In this document: piece by piece, positions 9,277 to 17,523 of the stretch | How the letters are laid out: each line of letters opens with the position of its first letter | Position numbering within the stretch: the first letter of the stretch is position 1 | Assembly: GCF_014656095.1 (NCBI RefSeq) | Contig: NZ_BNBT01000017.1 | Coordinates: forward strand, 20,341 to 84,340 | DNA: 64,000 nucleotides | Source of the DNA: Streptomyces longispororuber | GTDB lineage: Bacteria; Actinomycetota; Actinomycetes; Streptomycetales; Streptomycetaceae | Reading direction: 5' to 3' | Translations under genes and position numbers: made by a program | Notes under the pieces: model-generated | Seen by the model: the letters and a program-made list of their open reading frames with translations, nothing else | Told to the model about the DNA's origin: nothing | Databases searched by the model: none

Positions 9277-9530
9277 GTGAAGCGCTCCTTTCGGGAGTTG
9301 AGCGAACGCGAACACCAGACGCCGCGTCAGACGGCGTCTGCTGTGCATCCCGCGGATGAGAAGCGGGTGCGCACTGAGCATCACCCCTGTTTCACCGACG
9401 CGCCATTCGAGCCTGCCGTACGGGGCAATTGACGCCCCAACAGTCCTCTCGCGGTGCGGTACCGGAGAAGTCGGCGCTAAATGTCCTCAAGGCACGGACG
9501 CCTCAACTCCCCACTGTGAAAGGAGACATC

Positions 9531-9983
9531 ATGCGCCTGTCCGTCTTCGCCTTCGTCTTCGGCCTGGCCGTCGGCGTGCCACCGCCCGCACTGGCGGCCG
9601 CGGCGGAAGGGGAAGTGAAGCCCGCCTGCGCCTCTCACAAGGCGCAATGGACACTCAAGAAGGGAGAGTTCGTTCAGTCGCCGAGCAAGAAGGTGACGCT
9701 CACCATGGGATCCATGGGTGATCTCGTACTCAAGGGTCCCGACGGCAAAGAGCTGTGGACCACCTTCGGAAAAGGTGACACCACGACCGATCACGCCGTG
9801 CTCGAAACGAACGGCGAGATGACGGTCCGGGTGATCGGCAAGAACAACACCCCGGAGACGGTCTGGACTTCCGGGTCCGGCAGCGACCTCTACAAAGAGG
9901 CGGCACTTGAGATCTGCGACGACGCCTCCCTGCGCATCGTCAGTGGTCCCAACCTGCTGTGGGGTATTTCGCCGGCCACCTGA
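9531..9983 (+). CDS. Secreted B-lectin-like (bulb-type) protein
   Basis: A 150-residue preprotein with a signal peptide ending near ALAAAAE. The mature part has three beta-prism-like repeats: TLTMGSMGDLVLKGPDGKELW, AVLETNGEMTVRVI...ETVW and LEICDDASLRIVS...LLW. They follow the L-x-x-x-x-G-x-L-V-L-x-D-x-x-G-x-x-L-W pattern of bulb-type mannose-binding lectins. The QxDxNxVxY sugar-binding motif is degenerate, so sugar binding is uncertain. Two cysteines (PACAS, EICDD) may form a disulfide. A strong AAAGGAGA ribosome binding site precedes the ATG. It leads a three-gene plus-strand arm. Confidence 0.6.
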   Translation: MRLSVFAFVFGLAVGVPPPALAAAAEGEVKPACASHKAQWTLKKGEFVQSPSKKVTLTMGSMGDLVLKGPDGKELWTTFGKGDTTTDHAVLETNGEMTVRVIGKNNTPETVWTSGSGSDLYKEAALEICDDASLRIVSGPNLLWGISPAT

Positions 9984-10142
9984 GCGGCCTCGGTCAGCGG
10001 GTACGGGAGGCCTGCCAGGAGCCATGCCGACCGGCCCCCGTACCCCCTGCCGCATTCCCCTACCGCCGTACGCGTACTCGCCTACGGCCAGTTGCCCAGA
10101 AACCACATCCCAGCACCACATCCCAGAACCAAAGGAGAAAAC

Positions 10143-10799
10143 GTGGACAGCCGCAGAATCGTCGCAATCTTCGTTCCCTTCATGCTGACGGCCGGGATGC
10201 TCGGCGCCTCAGCGGTTGCCGCCGCGAAGCCGGAGGCGTCGAACGGCGCTTCCCCCGGCATGGCGGTGGCGAAGGCGGACCCCTCGGCCTCGTACTCCCT
10301 CGCCCCCTCGCCGGTACAGGCTTCGGCGGCGCCGGTGACGGATCCGTCGGTGAGCCATCCTCCCGTGACGCAGGAGAACCCGTGCTCCGGCAAGGCTCAG
10401 TCCCCGGCCTGTGAGAGGAAGAACGGCGTGGACGAACGCCTCAAGGCGTGCCCGCCCGCCGCGACCGCCCCGGCGTCACCGCAATCCGGGGCCAGTCCGG
10501 CAGCCAGCCCCTCCGGAGAGCCCTCACCCTCCGGCTCGCCCGCCTCCCCCGGGGCCGCGGGCGACCCGCACATCTCGCCGTGCATGGACAAGGTGATGGG
10601 GCTTCAGGACGCCCACACGCACCAGCAGTCCTACCAGGACGCCCTGCAGTCGAAGGTCACGGGCTTCCAGGAGAACCAGAAGCAGCGGGACACCTCGTTC
10701 GCCGACGCGCTGTCGGGTCTCTGCTCCATCCCGATGTCGATCGCGGCGACCGTACCGCCGGACGTCACACGGTTCGATCCGAAGGGCAGCTTCTGCTGA
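10143..10799 (+). CDS. Secreted Ala/Pro/Ser-rich hypothetical protein
   Basis: The 218-residue preprotein starts at GTG 10143 with AAAGGAGA 6 nt upstream. It has a signal peptide (RRIVAIFVPFMLTAGMLGASAVAAA). Next come a low-complexity Ser/Ala/Pro stretch, a short cysteine-containing segment (NPCSGKAQSPACERKNG, then KACPP), a second SPSGEPSPSGSP linker, and a C-terminal domain with likely helices (DKVMGLQDAHTHQQSYQDAL) and cysteines at LCSIP and SFC. I do not recognise the family. It lies between the lectin-like gene and the large 10873-12507 protein and is probably co-transcribed. Confidence 0.65.
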   Translation: MDSRRIVAIFVPFMLTAGMLGASAVAAAKPEASNGASPGMAVAKADPSASYSLAPSPVQASAAPVTDPSVSHPPVTQENPCSGKAQSPACERKNGVDERLKACPPAATAPASPQSGASPAASPSGEPSPSGSPASPGAAGDPHISPCMDKVMGLQDAHTHQQSYQDALQSKVTGFQENQKQRDTSFADALSGLCSIPMSIAATVPPDVTRFDPKGSFC

Positions 10800-10872
10800 C
10801 CGCGGTGCGCGGCCCGGAACGGCGCGACACCCCACAGGTGTCGCGAAGCACTCAACGATGGAAGTGGGTCAA

Positions 10873-12507
10873 GTGAGACAGAAGACAAGCCTGAGGGCTC
10901 TCGTAGCGGTAGGCACCATGGTGACCTGCCTCTCGGCAGGGACGGTCCCCGTGGGGGCGGCCCCGACGCCGCCGCAGCTGGAAGCGAAGGAAGTGGACGT
11001 ACCGGTCGTCAACGGTTCCTTCGACCAGCCGCGTATCGCGCCCGACCCCAAGAAGCAGGACTGGGAGCAGGAACACTACGGCAAGGGCGAACTGAAGCCC
11101 TGGTACTGGGGCCGAACCGAGCCGAACTCAGCGGCCGGCGTGGTCGTCGCGGCGGGAACGCATCGAGCGGGCCGCGCGGACGGCAAGCAGGCGGTGCGCG
11201 TCGACGCCCTGCTCGACGCGGACGGCAATCTCGCGCAGGAACAGCTCAAGACGCGGCTGTGGGACGTCCGCAAGGGCTCCCGGGTGACCGTGTCCTTCGA
11301 CTACTCGCCGACGACCGACGCCAAGAAGTGCACGTCGACCGGCGCGGAGGAGCAGCGCAAGGAACTCGGGCTCCAGATGCGCGTCGACGGCAAAGCGGCC
11401 TGGCAGGAGACGGTCGCCGCACCGACGTTCGGCAAGATCACCAACGCCGAGAAGAAGGAGGTGGAGGTCGGCAAGCCCAACTGGAAGAGGGCCACGTACG
11501 AGTTCACCGCCGAGGCCGACCACCCCGAGGTGGCCTTCGCCCTGCCCGACGTGAAGTACGGCAAGGACAAGGGGAAGACGGTCGCGAAGGAGTGCCACCC
11601 CATGATCGCCGCTGTGGCGGCACGGCAGCGGCCCATCGAGGTCGACAAGAGCCACCGCAAGCACACCCTCCCCCCGGCTCAGGCCTTCAAGGGCAACGAC
11701 CGCTCGGACGTCGGCACGGTGCTGGGGGCATGCGGGAACAGTAGTAACGCCTGCACGTTCACCCTCAACCAGCGGTACTCGTACGGCTACTACGACCGGC
11801 CGCGGCCGGTGGGCGAGGTCTACGAGAACTGCACCTTCGGCGAGGACGGCACGGCGGCGGCCCTGCGGGACAAGAGGAAGGTCGTCTACCGCGAGAGGTC
11901 CTTCGACAGCGGGACACAAGCGGGGAACACCCAGTTCCTCGACTCCAGCTCGCACGACGGGCTGACCGAGCAGGACCTGAGCCATGACGTCTCGCACGCC
12001 GCGCCGTCGCAGGGTCCCACCAAGGTCCCGGCGGACCCTTCCCAGGCGACGGCCGGCAAGGCGGCGGTGCACTTCGCGGCGGCGTACGAGGCAGTGCGCG
12101 ACCAGCCGTGGCAGTGGTCGCGGACGGTCACACGCGACATCGACGTCATCACGCCGAAGAACCACGCGAGCTGGGTGGAGGTGTCCGCCGCCCGTGAGCG
12201 GGCCGACGGCCACTACACTGTCACGAGCACGGACGCGGGGGAGAAGACCGTCCACCGGCTGTTCATCACCTACGACGGCCCTTCCCGCATCACCTCCGAC
12301 CGCGTCTTCCAGCGGCACGGCACCCTTTCGCCCACGGAGATCGAGCGGTGCAAGACCCACCGGCCGCTTCCCTACACCCCGGAGAAGGATCCGGTGGTGC
12401 CCTACGACCCCAAGGACGGAGACGTGACCGACGAGTCCCTCACTCCGGGAACGGCTGTCGGCGTACGACCCGGGCCGTCGCCGTCGCCGTCGGCGTCGGC
12501 CAAGTGA
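10873..12507 (+). CDS. Secreted two-domain protein: jelly-roll-like N-terminus and aerolysin-like C-terminus
   Basis: A 544-residue preprotein from GTG 10873 (an ATG at 10858 is possible). After the signal peptide, residues ~35-240 look like a carbohydrate-binding/jelly-roll domain (VPVVNGSFDQP...PWYWGRTE...SRVTVSFDY), as found in choice-of-anchor or CBM-like modules. The second half has ACGNSSNACTFTL, then VGEVYENCT, and WQWSRTVTRDIDVITPKN. These line up by eye with SPCVFEL, VGNVVENCT and WTSTTSETTTQEFRVRPGR of the 7631-8758 product. The two therefore probably share one fold. It may be a larger binding or pore-forming partner. Function is inferred only. Confidence 0.6.
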   Translation: MRQKTSLRALVAVGTMVTCLSAGTVPVGAAPTPPQLEAKEVDVPVVNGSFDQPRIAPDPKKQDWEQEHYGKGELKPWYWGRTEPNSAAGVVVAAGTHRAGRADGKQAVRVDALLDADGNLAQEQLKTRLWDVRKGSRVTVSFDYSPTTDAKKCTSTGAEEQRKELGLQMRVDGKAAWQETVAAPTFGKITNAEKKEVEVGKPNWKRATYEFTAEADHPEVAFALPDVKYGKDKGKTVAKECHPMIAAVAARQRPIEVDKSHRKHTLPPAQAFKGNDRSDVGTVLGACGNSSNACTFTLNQRYSYGYYDRPRPVGEVYENCTFGEDGTAAALRDKRKVVYRERSFDSGTQAGNTQFLDSSSHDGLTEQDLSHDVSHAAPSQGPTKVPADPSQATAGKAAVHFAAAYEAVRDQPWQWSRTVTRDIDVITPKNHASWVEVSAARERADGHYTVTSTDAGEKTVHRLFITYDGPSRITSDRVFQRHGTLSPTEIERCKTHRPLPYTPEKDPVVPYDPKDGDVTDESLTPGTAVGVRPGPSPSPSASAK

Positions 12508-12539
12508 CACCGGCTCCTGGAACGGCGTAAGGCCATACC

Positions 12540-12580
12540 GGTGGGGCGGGGCGCGGTGGAGACACCCGCCCCGTCCCACC
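12540..12580. terminator. Hairpin between convergent genes
   Basis: A 14-bp stem with one mismatch (12540-12553 with 12567-12580) lies between the plus-strand secreted-protein arm and the minus-strand permease, where a bidirectional terminator is expected. Confidence 0.6.
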
Positions 12581-12628
12581 CCGGCCGAGCGGGACGGTGC
12601 CGACGCGGCGCCGGAGCCGGTGGCGGTC

Positions 12629-14032
12629 CTACTCGGGGCGCACCTCGTCGGTCTGCGAAGCGCTCGGCGACGGTGGGCCCCCCGGGCGCGCAGCGGCCGA
12701 GTGCACCGGGTCAGCGTGGTCGAGGACCATCTCCGGCGGCTGCCGGCGGAACATCCCGGTGAGCCAGGCGAGGTAGACCAGGCCGCAGGTCAGCCAGACG
12801 CTGCCGATGAGGAGCGCGTGCTCGTCGAGCCGGCTCAGCAGCCAGGCGCAGACGGCGGCTCCGACGGCCGGGATGACCAGATAGCCGAGAGCCGGCCGCC
12901 GCCGGCCGCTGCGGAAGTACAGCACGATGGGGCAGAGGTTCACGGCCGTGAAGGCGGTGAAGGCCCCGAAGTTGATGAAGGAGGTGGACGTCTCCACGTC
13001 CAGCGCGATGGCGACCAGGCCGATCGCGCCGGCGAGCAGGATGTTGAGGACGGGGGTGAGGAACCGGCTGCTGACGCGGGCGAAGACCCGGGCGGGCAGC
13101 ACGCCGTCCCGGCCCATGGCGTACAACAGCCGGGAGACGCTGGCCTGCGCGGCGATACCGGACGCGAACTGGGTGACGACGAGTCCGGCGAGGAAGACGG
13201 AGGAGAAGAGCCGCCCGCCGATCAGCCGGGCCAGGTCCAGGGCGGCCGAGTCCACGTGCCGGAAAACCCCTCCGGGGTGCGCGAGTTGCGTGGCGTAGGC
13301 GACGAGGAGGTAGATCCCTCCACCGATGAGAACGGTCAGCATGATGGCGCGTGGCACGTTCCGGACCGGGTCGACGGCCTCTTCGGTCAGTGTCGTGACG
13401 GCGTCGAAACCGAGGAAGGAGTAGGCGGCGATGGCCGCTCCCGTGGTGATGCCCGCGAAGGTGCTCTCCTCGCCGAAGAAGGGCGTGGTGCTGATCAGCG
13501 AACCGCCCTGGTCGGCCGTCCGGCTGAAGGACAGGCCGACGAAGCAGGCGAGGACCAGGAGTTGGAAGCCGACCAGGATCAGATTGGCGCGGGCGGCGAC
13601 CTTGATGCCCAGAATGTTCAGGGCCGAGGTGGCGGAGATGAACGCCACGATCCATATCCATTCCGGTACGCCGGGGAACTGGGCGGAGAGAAAGGAAGCG
13701 CCGATCAGCCATATGACCATCGGCAGGAAGAAATAGTCGAGAAGGGCCGTCCAGCCCACGAGGAAACCGAAGCGGCCGTCGACGGCCTTGCGTACGTAGG
13801 TGTAGGCCGAGCCGGACACCGGATATTCCTGGGCCATCCTGCTGTAGCTGCGGGCGGTGAACAGCATGGCGGCGAACGCCAACAGATAAGCGGTGGGAAC
13901 GGCACCCCCCGTCGTCTCGGCCAGCACGCCGAACGTGCCCAATATGATCATGGGGGCGAGATAGGCGAGACCGAAGAACGTCAGTGACCTGGTGTGCAGT
14001 GTGCGGGAAAGGCGCCGCGGGGGGTTGGGCAT
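12629..14032 (-). CDS. APC-superfamily amino acid/polyamine permease
   Basis: This 467-residue integral membrane protein has about 12 hydrophobic helices. It starts in APC style (LTFFGLAYLAPMIILGTFGVLAE) and contains the family-conserved SYSRMAQEYPVSGSAYTYVRKA and the SFLGFDAVTTLTEEAVDPVRNVPRAI segment after TM5-6. It most resembles PuuP/YbiF-type importers of putrescine or amino acids. It follows the gamma-glutamyl hydrolase gene at 14224 in the same orientation with a 191-bp gap. It could supply the amine substrate of the cluster or re-import a product. The substrate is not determined by the sequence. Confidence 0.8.
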   Translation of the reverse strand: MPNPPRRLSRTLHTRSLTFFGLAYLAPMIILGTFGVLAETTGGAVPTAYLLAFAAMLFTARSYSRMAQEYPVSGSAYTYVRKAVDGRFGFLVGWTALLDYFFLPMVIWLIGASFLSAQFPGVPEWIWIVAFISATSALNILGIKVAARANLILVGFQLLVLACFVGLSFSRTADQGGSLISTTPFFGEESTFAGITTGAAIAAYSFLGFDAVTTLTEEAVDPVRNVPRAIMLTVLIGGGIYLLVAYATQLAHPGGVFRHVDSAALDLARLIGGRLFSSVFLAGLVVTQFASGIAAQASVSRLLYAMGRDGVLPARVFARVSSRFLTPVLNILLAGAIGLVAIALDVETSTSFINFGAFTAFTAVNLCPIVLYFRSGRRRPALGYLVIPAVGAAVCAWLLSRLDEHALLIGSVWLTCGLVYLAWLTGMFRRQPPEMVLDHADPVHSAAARPGGPPSPSASQTDEVRPE

Positions 14033-14223
14033 GGTCTTTGCCTCTCTGGCGTGTCCGGGTGAGAAAACACGATGTCGAAGCTCATTGCCCTGGTGTTGCT
14101 TTCCTTCGGCGCCATGCTCCTCGGGCCCGATCGCCCCGGGCTTCTGTGCTACCGGCAGGGTGCGGTCAACGTTAGTCGGTCACCTGATGCACGGCGTGGC
14201 CGGTTGCGCTGTTCGGGTGACGC

Positions 14224-14925
14224 CTACGAGATGGTGGGGATGACGGCTCGTAAGAATCCCTTGATGAGCTGGAAGCCGTTGGCCACCTCGGGGTGCCACT
14301 GCACGCCGAGCACCCAACCGGCGTCGGCGGGCAGCTCGATCGCCTCGACGACGCCGTCGGCGGCGTACGCCGAGGGCAGCAGACGACGGCCGAGGCGGTC
14401 CACGGCCTGGTGGTGGTACGTCGGGACGTCGGTGGGGGCGGGCATGAGTTCCGCGCACCGGGTGCCCGGTACCGGAGTGACCCGATGGCAGCCGAACACG
14501 CCGGGAGCCGAGCCGTGGCCCTCCACGTGCTGGAGGAGGGTGCCACCGAGGGCGACGTTGATCAGTTGCATGCCGCGGCAGATGCCCAGCAGCGGGACCC
14601 GTAGGGCCAGTGCCACGTGGATGAGGGCCAGTTCCCACGCGTCACGGTGCGTCGCGGGCGGGCCCGTGCGCGGATCGGGGACGGCGCCGTACCTGGCCGG
14701 CTCCACGTCGGGCCCGCCGGACAGGATGAGCCCGTCGAGCCGTGCCAGAGCGGACGGCGCGTGGCACGGTCCGTCCGGTGGCAGTATCACCGCGACGCCG
14801 CCCGCGGCTTGGACCAGTTCCGGGTAGCCGGCGGGCAGCAGGGCGGCCCGCCGCCCGCGCCACGCGCCCCAGCGCGCATCCGCCTCCCAGTAGGTGCTGA
14901 TGCCGATCAGCGGCCTCAGCGCCAT
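14224..14925 (-). CDS. Gamma-glutamyl-gamma-aminobutyrate hydrolase-like class I glutamine amidotransferase (peptidase C26)
   Basis: A 233-residue stand-alone class I amidotransferase fold of the PuuD type: nucleophile Cys116 in LLGICRGMQLINV, His211 and Glu213 in GVQWHPE. It opens with PLIGISTYWEADARWG, typical of peptidase C26. PuuD removes glutamate from gamma-glutamyl amides; in a cluster that also has a PuuA-like ligase it is the obvious unmasking enzyme. AGGAGAGA precedes the ATG, which overlaps the upstream CoA-transferase by 10 nt. A TTA leucine codon at 14251-14253 makes translation depend on the bldA tRNA. Confidence 0.82.
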   Translation of the reverse strand: MALRPLIGISTYWEADARWGAWRGRRAALLPAGYPELVQAAGGVAVILPPDGPCHAPSALARLDGLILSGGPDVEPARYGAVPDPRTGPPATHRDAWELALIHVALALRVPLLGICRGMQLINVALGGTLLQHVEGHGSAPGVFGCHRVTPVPGTRCAELMPAPTDVPTYHHQAVDRLGRRLLPSAYAADGVVEAIELPADAGWVLGVQWHPEVANGFQLIKGFLRAVIPTIS

Positions 14926-16265
14926 CGTCCGTCTCTCCTGTCGTGTGGCGCACCGGCGCCGCCGCGCCTGTCGCGGAGACCGGACGCGGGCGGTTCGGCG
15001 GCCACGGACCCGGGTGGAGGACCGGTGCTCACCCCCGCGGGCCGCTGGCGGGCCGCGCCGGAGGCGAGGAGGCCGTCGACGTCCGGCACCCCCCAGTCCG
15101 CCAGGACGGTGCTGGTGTGTTCGCCCGGCAGCGGGGGTGGCCGGCGCACCGTGCCGGGCGTGCGGCTGAACCGGGGCACGGGGGCGGGCTGCCGGACGCC
15201 GTCGACGTCGATGAACACGCCACGGGCCCGCAGATGAGGATCGGACGCGGCTTCCAGCGGGGTCAGCACGGGGGTGACGCACGCGTCGGTGTGCTCGAAG
15301 ACCTCGGTCCACTCCGCGCGGGTACGGGTACGGAACACAGCGGCGAAGCGCGCCCGCAACGCCGACCAGCCCGCGGGGTCGGCGCGGTCGGTCTCCCCGG
15401 TGCTCAGCCCGAGGCCGGCGACGAGTGCGGCGTAGAACGGGTCCTCCAGCGCGCCGACCGCCATGAAGCCGCCGTCCCGGGTCTCGTACACCTCGTACCA
15501 GGGCACTCCGGGGTCGAGCAGATCGGTGCCGCGCCCCCCGTTCCACACGTCGTCCGCGGTGAAGCCGTAGGTCATCGAGGTCAGCAGGGTCGCGCCGTCC
15601 ATGATGGCCGCGTCGACCACCTGCCCGCGCCCCGAGCGGAGCGCCTCGCAGAGGGCCGCGAGCACCCCGGTGACCAGGAGCATCCCGCCGCCGCCGAAGT
15701 CGCCGACGGAGTTGAGCTGCACCGTGGGCCGGGCGTTGCGGCGGCCGAGCGCGTGCAGGGCGCCGCACCGCGCCAGGTAGTCGATGTCGTGTCCGGCCCG
15801 GCCGGCGAGCGGGCCGTCGCGTCCCCAGCCGCTCACCCTTCCGTAGACGAGTGCCGGGTTGCGTGCCGTGCATGGGCCGGGTCCGATGCCCAGGCGCTCG
15901 GCGACCCCGGGGCGGTACCCCTCGAGCAGGACGTCGGCCTTCTCCACCAGCGCGAGCACGACGTCGGCGGCGTCCGGATGGCGCAGGTCGATGACCGCCG
16001 ACCGCCGGTTGCGCTTGAGCAGGTCGGTCCGGGGGTCGACGTCCGGGACGGGGGCAGCGGGTACCGGCCGGTCGATGCGCAGTACCTCCGCACCCAGGTC
16101 GGCGAGGACCAGGGCGGCAAACGGTCCGGGCCCGATAGCGGCCAGTTCGATGACGCGCAGGCCGGCCAGGGGACCGGGAGAAGGGCGGCCGTGGCCGTCG
16201 GCGGACGGCGCGGGGCCGGGCCGGCCAGCCCGGCGGGAGGGGGGTGGCTGCGGGAGCCGGGTCAC
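14916..16265 (-). CDS. CaiB/BaiF (family III) CoA-transferase, first copy
   Basis: A 449-residue family III CoA-transferase, which moves CoA between carboxylic acids through an aspartyl-CoA intermediate. The fold signatures are LAGLRVIELAAIGPGPFAAL, a DLGAEVLRIDRP Rossmann-like strand, and GRAGHDIDYLARCGAL, where the catalytic Asp is expected. The N-terminus has an extra Pro/Arg-rich ~30 residues, and the start is fixed by the GTGA overlap with the preceding gene's stop at 16262-16265. The sequence ALVLADLGAEVL and the product length are closest to alpha-methylacyl-CoA racemase/CoA-transferase members, so a racemase role is possible. Confidence 0.82.
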   Translation of the reverse strand: MTRLPQPPPSRRAGRPGPAPSADGHGRPSPGPLAGLRVIELAAIGPGPFAALVLADLGAEVLRIDRPVPAAPVPDVDPRTDLLKRNRRSAVIDLRHPDAADVVLALVEKADVLLEGYRPGVAERLGIGPGPCTARNPALVYGRVSGWGRDGPLAGRAGHDIDYLARCGALHALGRRNARPTVQLNSVGDFGGGGMLLVTGVLAALCEALRSGRGQVVDAAIMDGATLLTSMTYGFTADDVWNGGRGTDLLDPGVPWYEVYETRDGGFMAVGALEDPFYAALVAGLGLSTGETDRADPAGWSALRARFAAVFRTRTRAEWTEVFEHTDACVTPVLTPLEAASDPHLRARGVFIDVDGVRQPAPVPRFSRTPGTVRRPPPLPGEHTSTVLADWGVPDVDGLLASGAARQRPAGVSTGPPPGSVAAEPPASGLRDRRGGAGAPHDRRDGRWR

Positions 16266-17452
16266 CGCAGAACTCCCGACGCGCGCAGGTCGGTGATGCG
16301 GCGCTCGTCGTACCCGGCCTCCCGCAGGACCGCGTCGCTGTGCTCGCCGAGCCGCGGCGGCACGTGCCTGATCCGGGCCGGTGTCTCGGACAGGTGGACG
16401 GGGGCGCCGAGGACCTGGACGGTCCCGGCGGTCGGGTGCGTGAGTTCGAGCAGCATCCCGTTGAGCACGGTCTGCGGGTCCCTCAGCGCCTCGGCCAGGT
16501 CGCGCACCGGCGCACAGAGCACGTTCGCGGCTTCGAGCCGCCGCAACCAGTGGGCGGTGGTGCCGGTACGGAGCCGTTCCGCGAAGATCCGTCCCAGCTC
16601 GGGGCGGTGGGCGAACTGGGACTCCCAGGTCGCGAACTCCGGGCGCCCGGTCAGGGCCTCGCCCAGCTCCAGGGCGTCGGCCAGGGCGGGGATCGGGTCG
16701 GGGTGGAACCCCCCGACGAAGCACAACGCCCCGTCCTGTGTTTCGAACACCCCGGTCAACGGCATGGTGCCCCAGTTGACTTCGTACCCCCGGTTGAGCC
16801 GGACGGCCGCCTCCTGCATCTGCATGGCCAGCATGGAGTCGTACAGCGAGACGTCGACGCGCTGGCCCCTGCCGGTCCGCGCGCGGGCCAGCAAGGCCAG
16901 CAGGATGCCCTGGACCAGGTGCATCCCGGCCGAGAAGTCGCACAGCGCCGTGGGATAGACGGACAGCGGCAGCTCCGGGGAGGACCGGCGGTGCATCACG
17001 CCGGTGAACGCCTGCGTGACGGCGTCCTGGCTGCCCTTGTGCCGGTACGGGCCCCGCGGGCCGAATCCGGACCCGGCGGCCCAGATGAGCCGGGGGTTCA
17101 GCTCCCGCAGCGCCTCCCAGCCGAAGCCGAGGCGTTCCATCACACCGGGCCGGAAGTTGCTGACCACGACGTCCGCGGTGCGTGCCAGCCCGAGGACCGC
17201 GTCACGCCCGGCGTCGGCGCGGACGTCCACGGCGACGCTGCGCTTGTTCCGGTTGAGGCTGAGGAAGATGGGATTGTCGAAACCGGCGGGGTCGGGGATG
17301 GTGGTGCGCGTCATGTCACCCTTGTCCGGCTTCTCGATCTTGAGCACGTCGGCGCCGAAGTCCCCCAGGAGCTGGGTGCAGCACGGACCCATGACGATGT
17401 GGGTGAAGTCGAGCACGGTGACACCGTGCAGGGGTGACTGGTTCTCCTTCAA
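16262..17452 (-). CDS. CaiB/BaiF (family III) CoA-transferase, second copy
   Basis: A 396-residue family III CoA-transferase: LHGVTVLDFTHIVMGPCCTQLLGDFGADVLKIEKP at the start, then RNKRSVAVDV, VVSNFRPGVMERLGF, GFGPRGPYRHKGSQDAVTQA (expected catalytic Asp) and GMHLVQGILLALLAR. Formyl-CoA transferase and CaiB look like this. The start is uncertain: TTG at 17452 is the longest reading with family-like sequence, but its AAGGAG lies inside the first codons; GTG at 17422 would trim 10 residues. The pair of consecutive paralogs may form a heteromer or act on two different acids. Confidence 0.8.
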   Translation of the reverse strand: MKENQSPLHGVTVLDFTHIVMGPCCTQLLGDFGADVLKIEKPDKGDMTRTTIPDPAGFDNPIFLSLNRNKRSVAVDVRADAGRDAVLGLARTADVVVSNFRPGVMERLGFGWEALRELNPRLIWAAGSGFGPRGPYRHKGSQDAVTQAFTGVMHRRSSPELPLSVYPTALCDFSAGMHLVQGILLALLARARTGRGQRVDVSLYDSMLAMQMQEAAVRLNRGYEVNWGTMPLTGVFETQDGALCFVGGFHPDPIPALADALELGEALTGRPEFATWESQFAHRPELGRIFAERLRTGTTAHWLRRLEAANVLCAPVRDLAEALRDPQTVLNGMLLELTHPTAGTVQVLGAPVHLSETPARIRHVPPRLGEHSDAVLREAGYDERRITDLRASGVLR

Positions 17453-17523
17453 TGAACGCCTCCATGGTCGTTGCGCGGTGGTGGCGGGACACACCACGGG
17501 CGAGTGCCGGTCGGGGCACGTGG

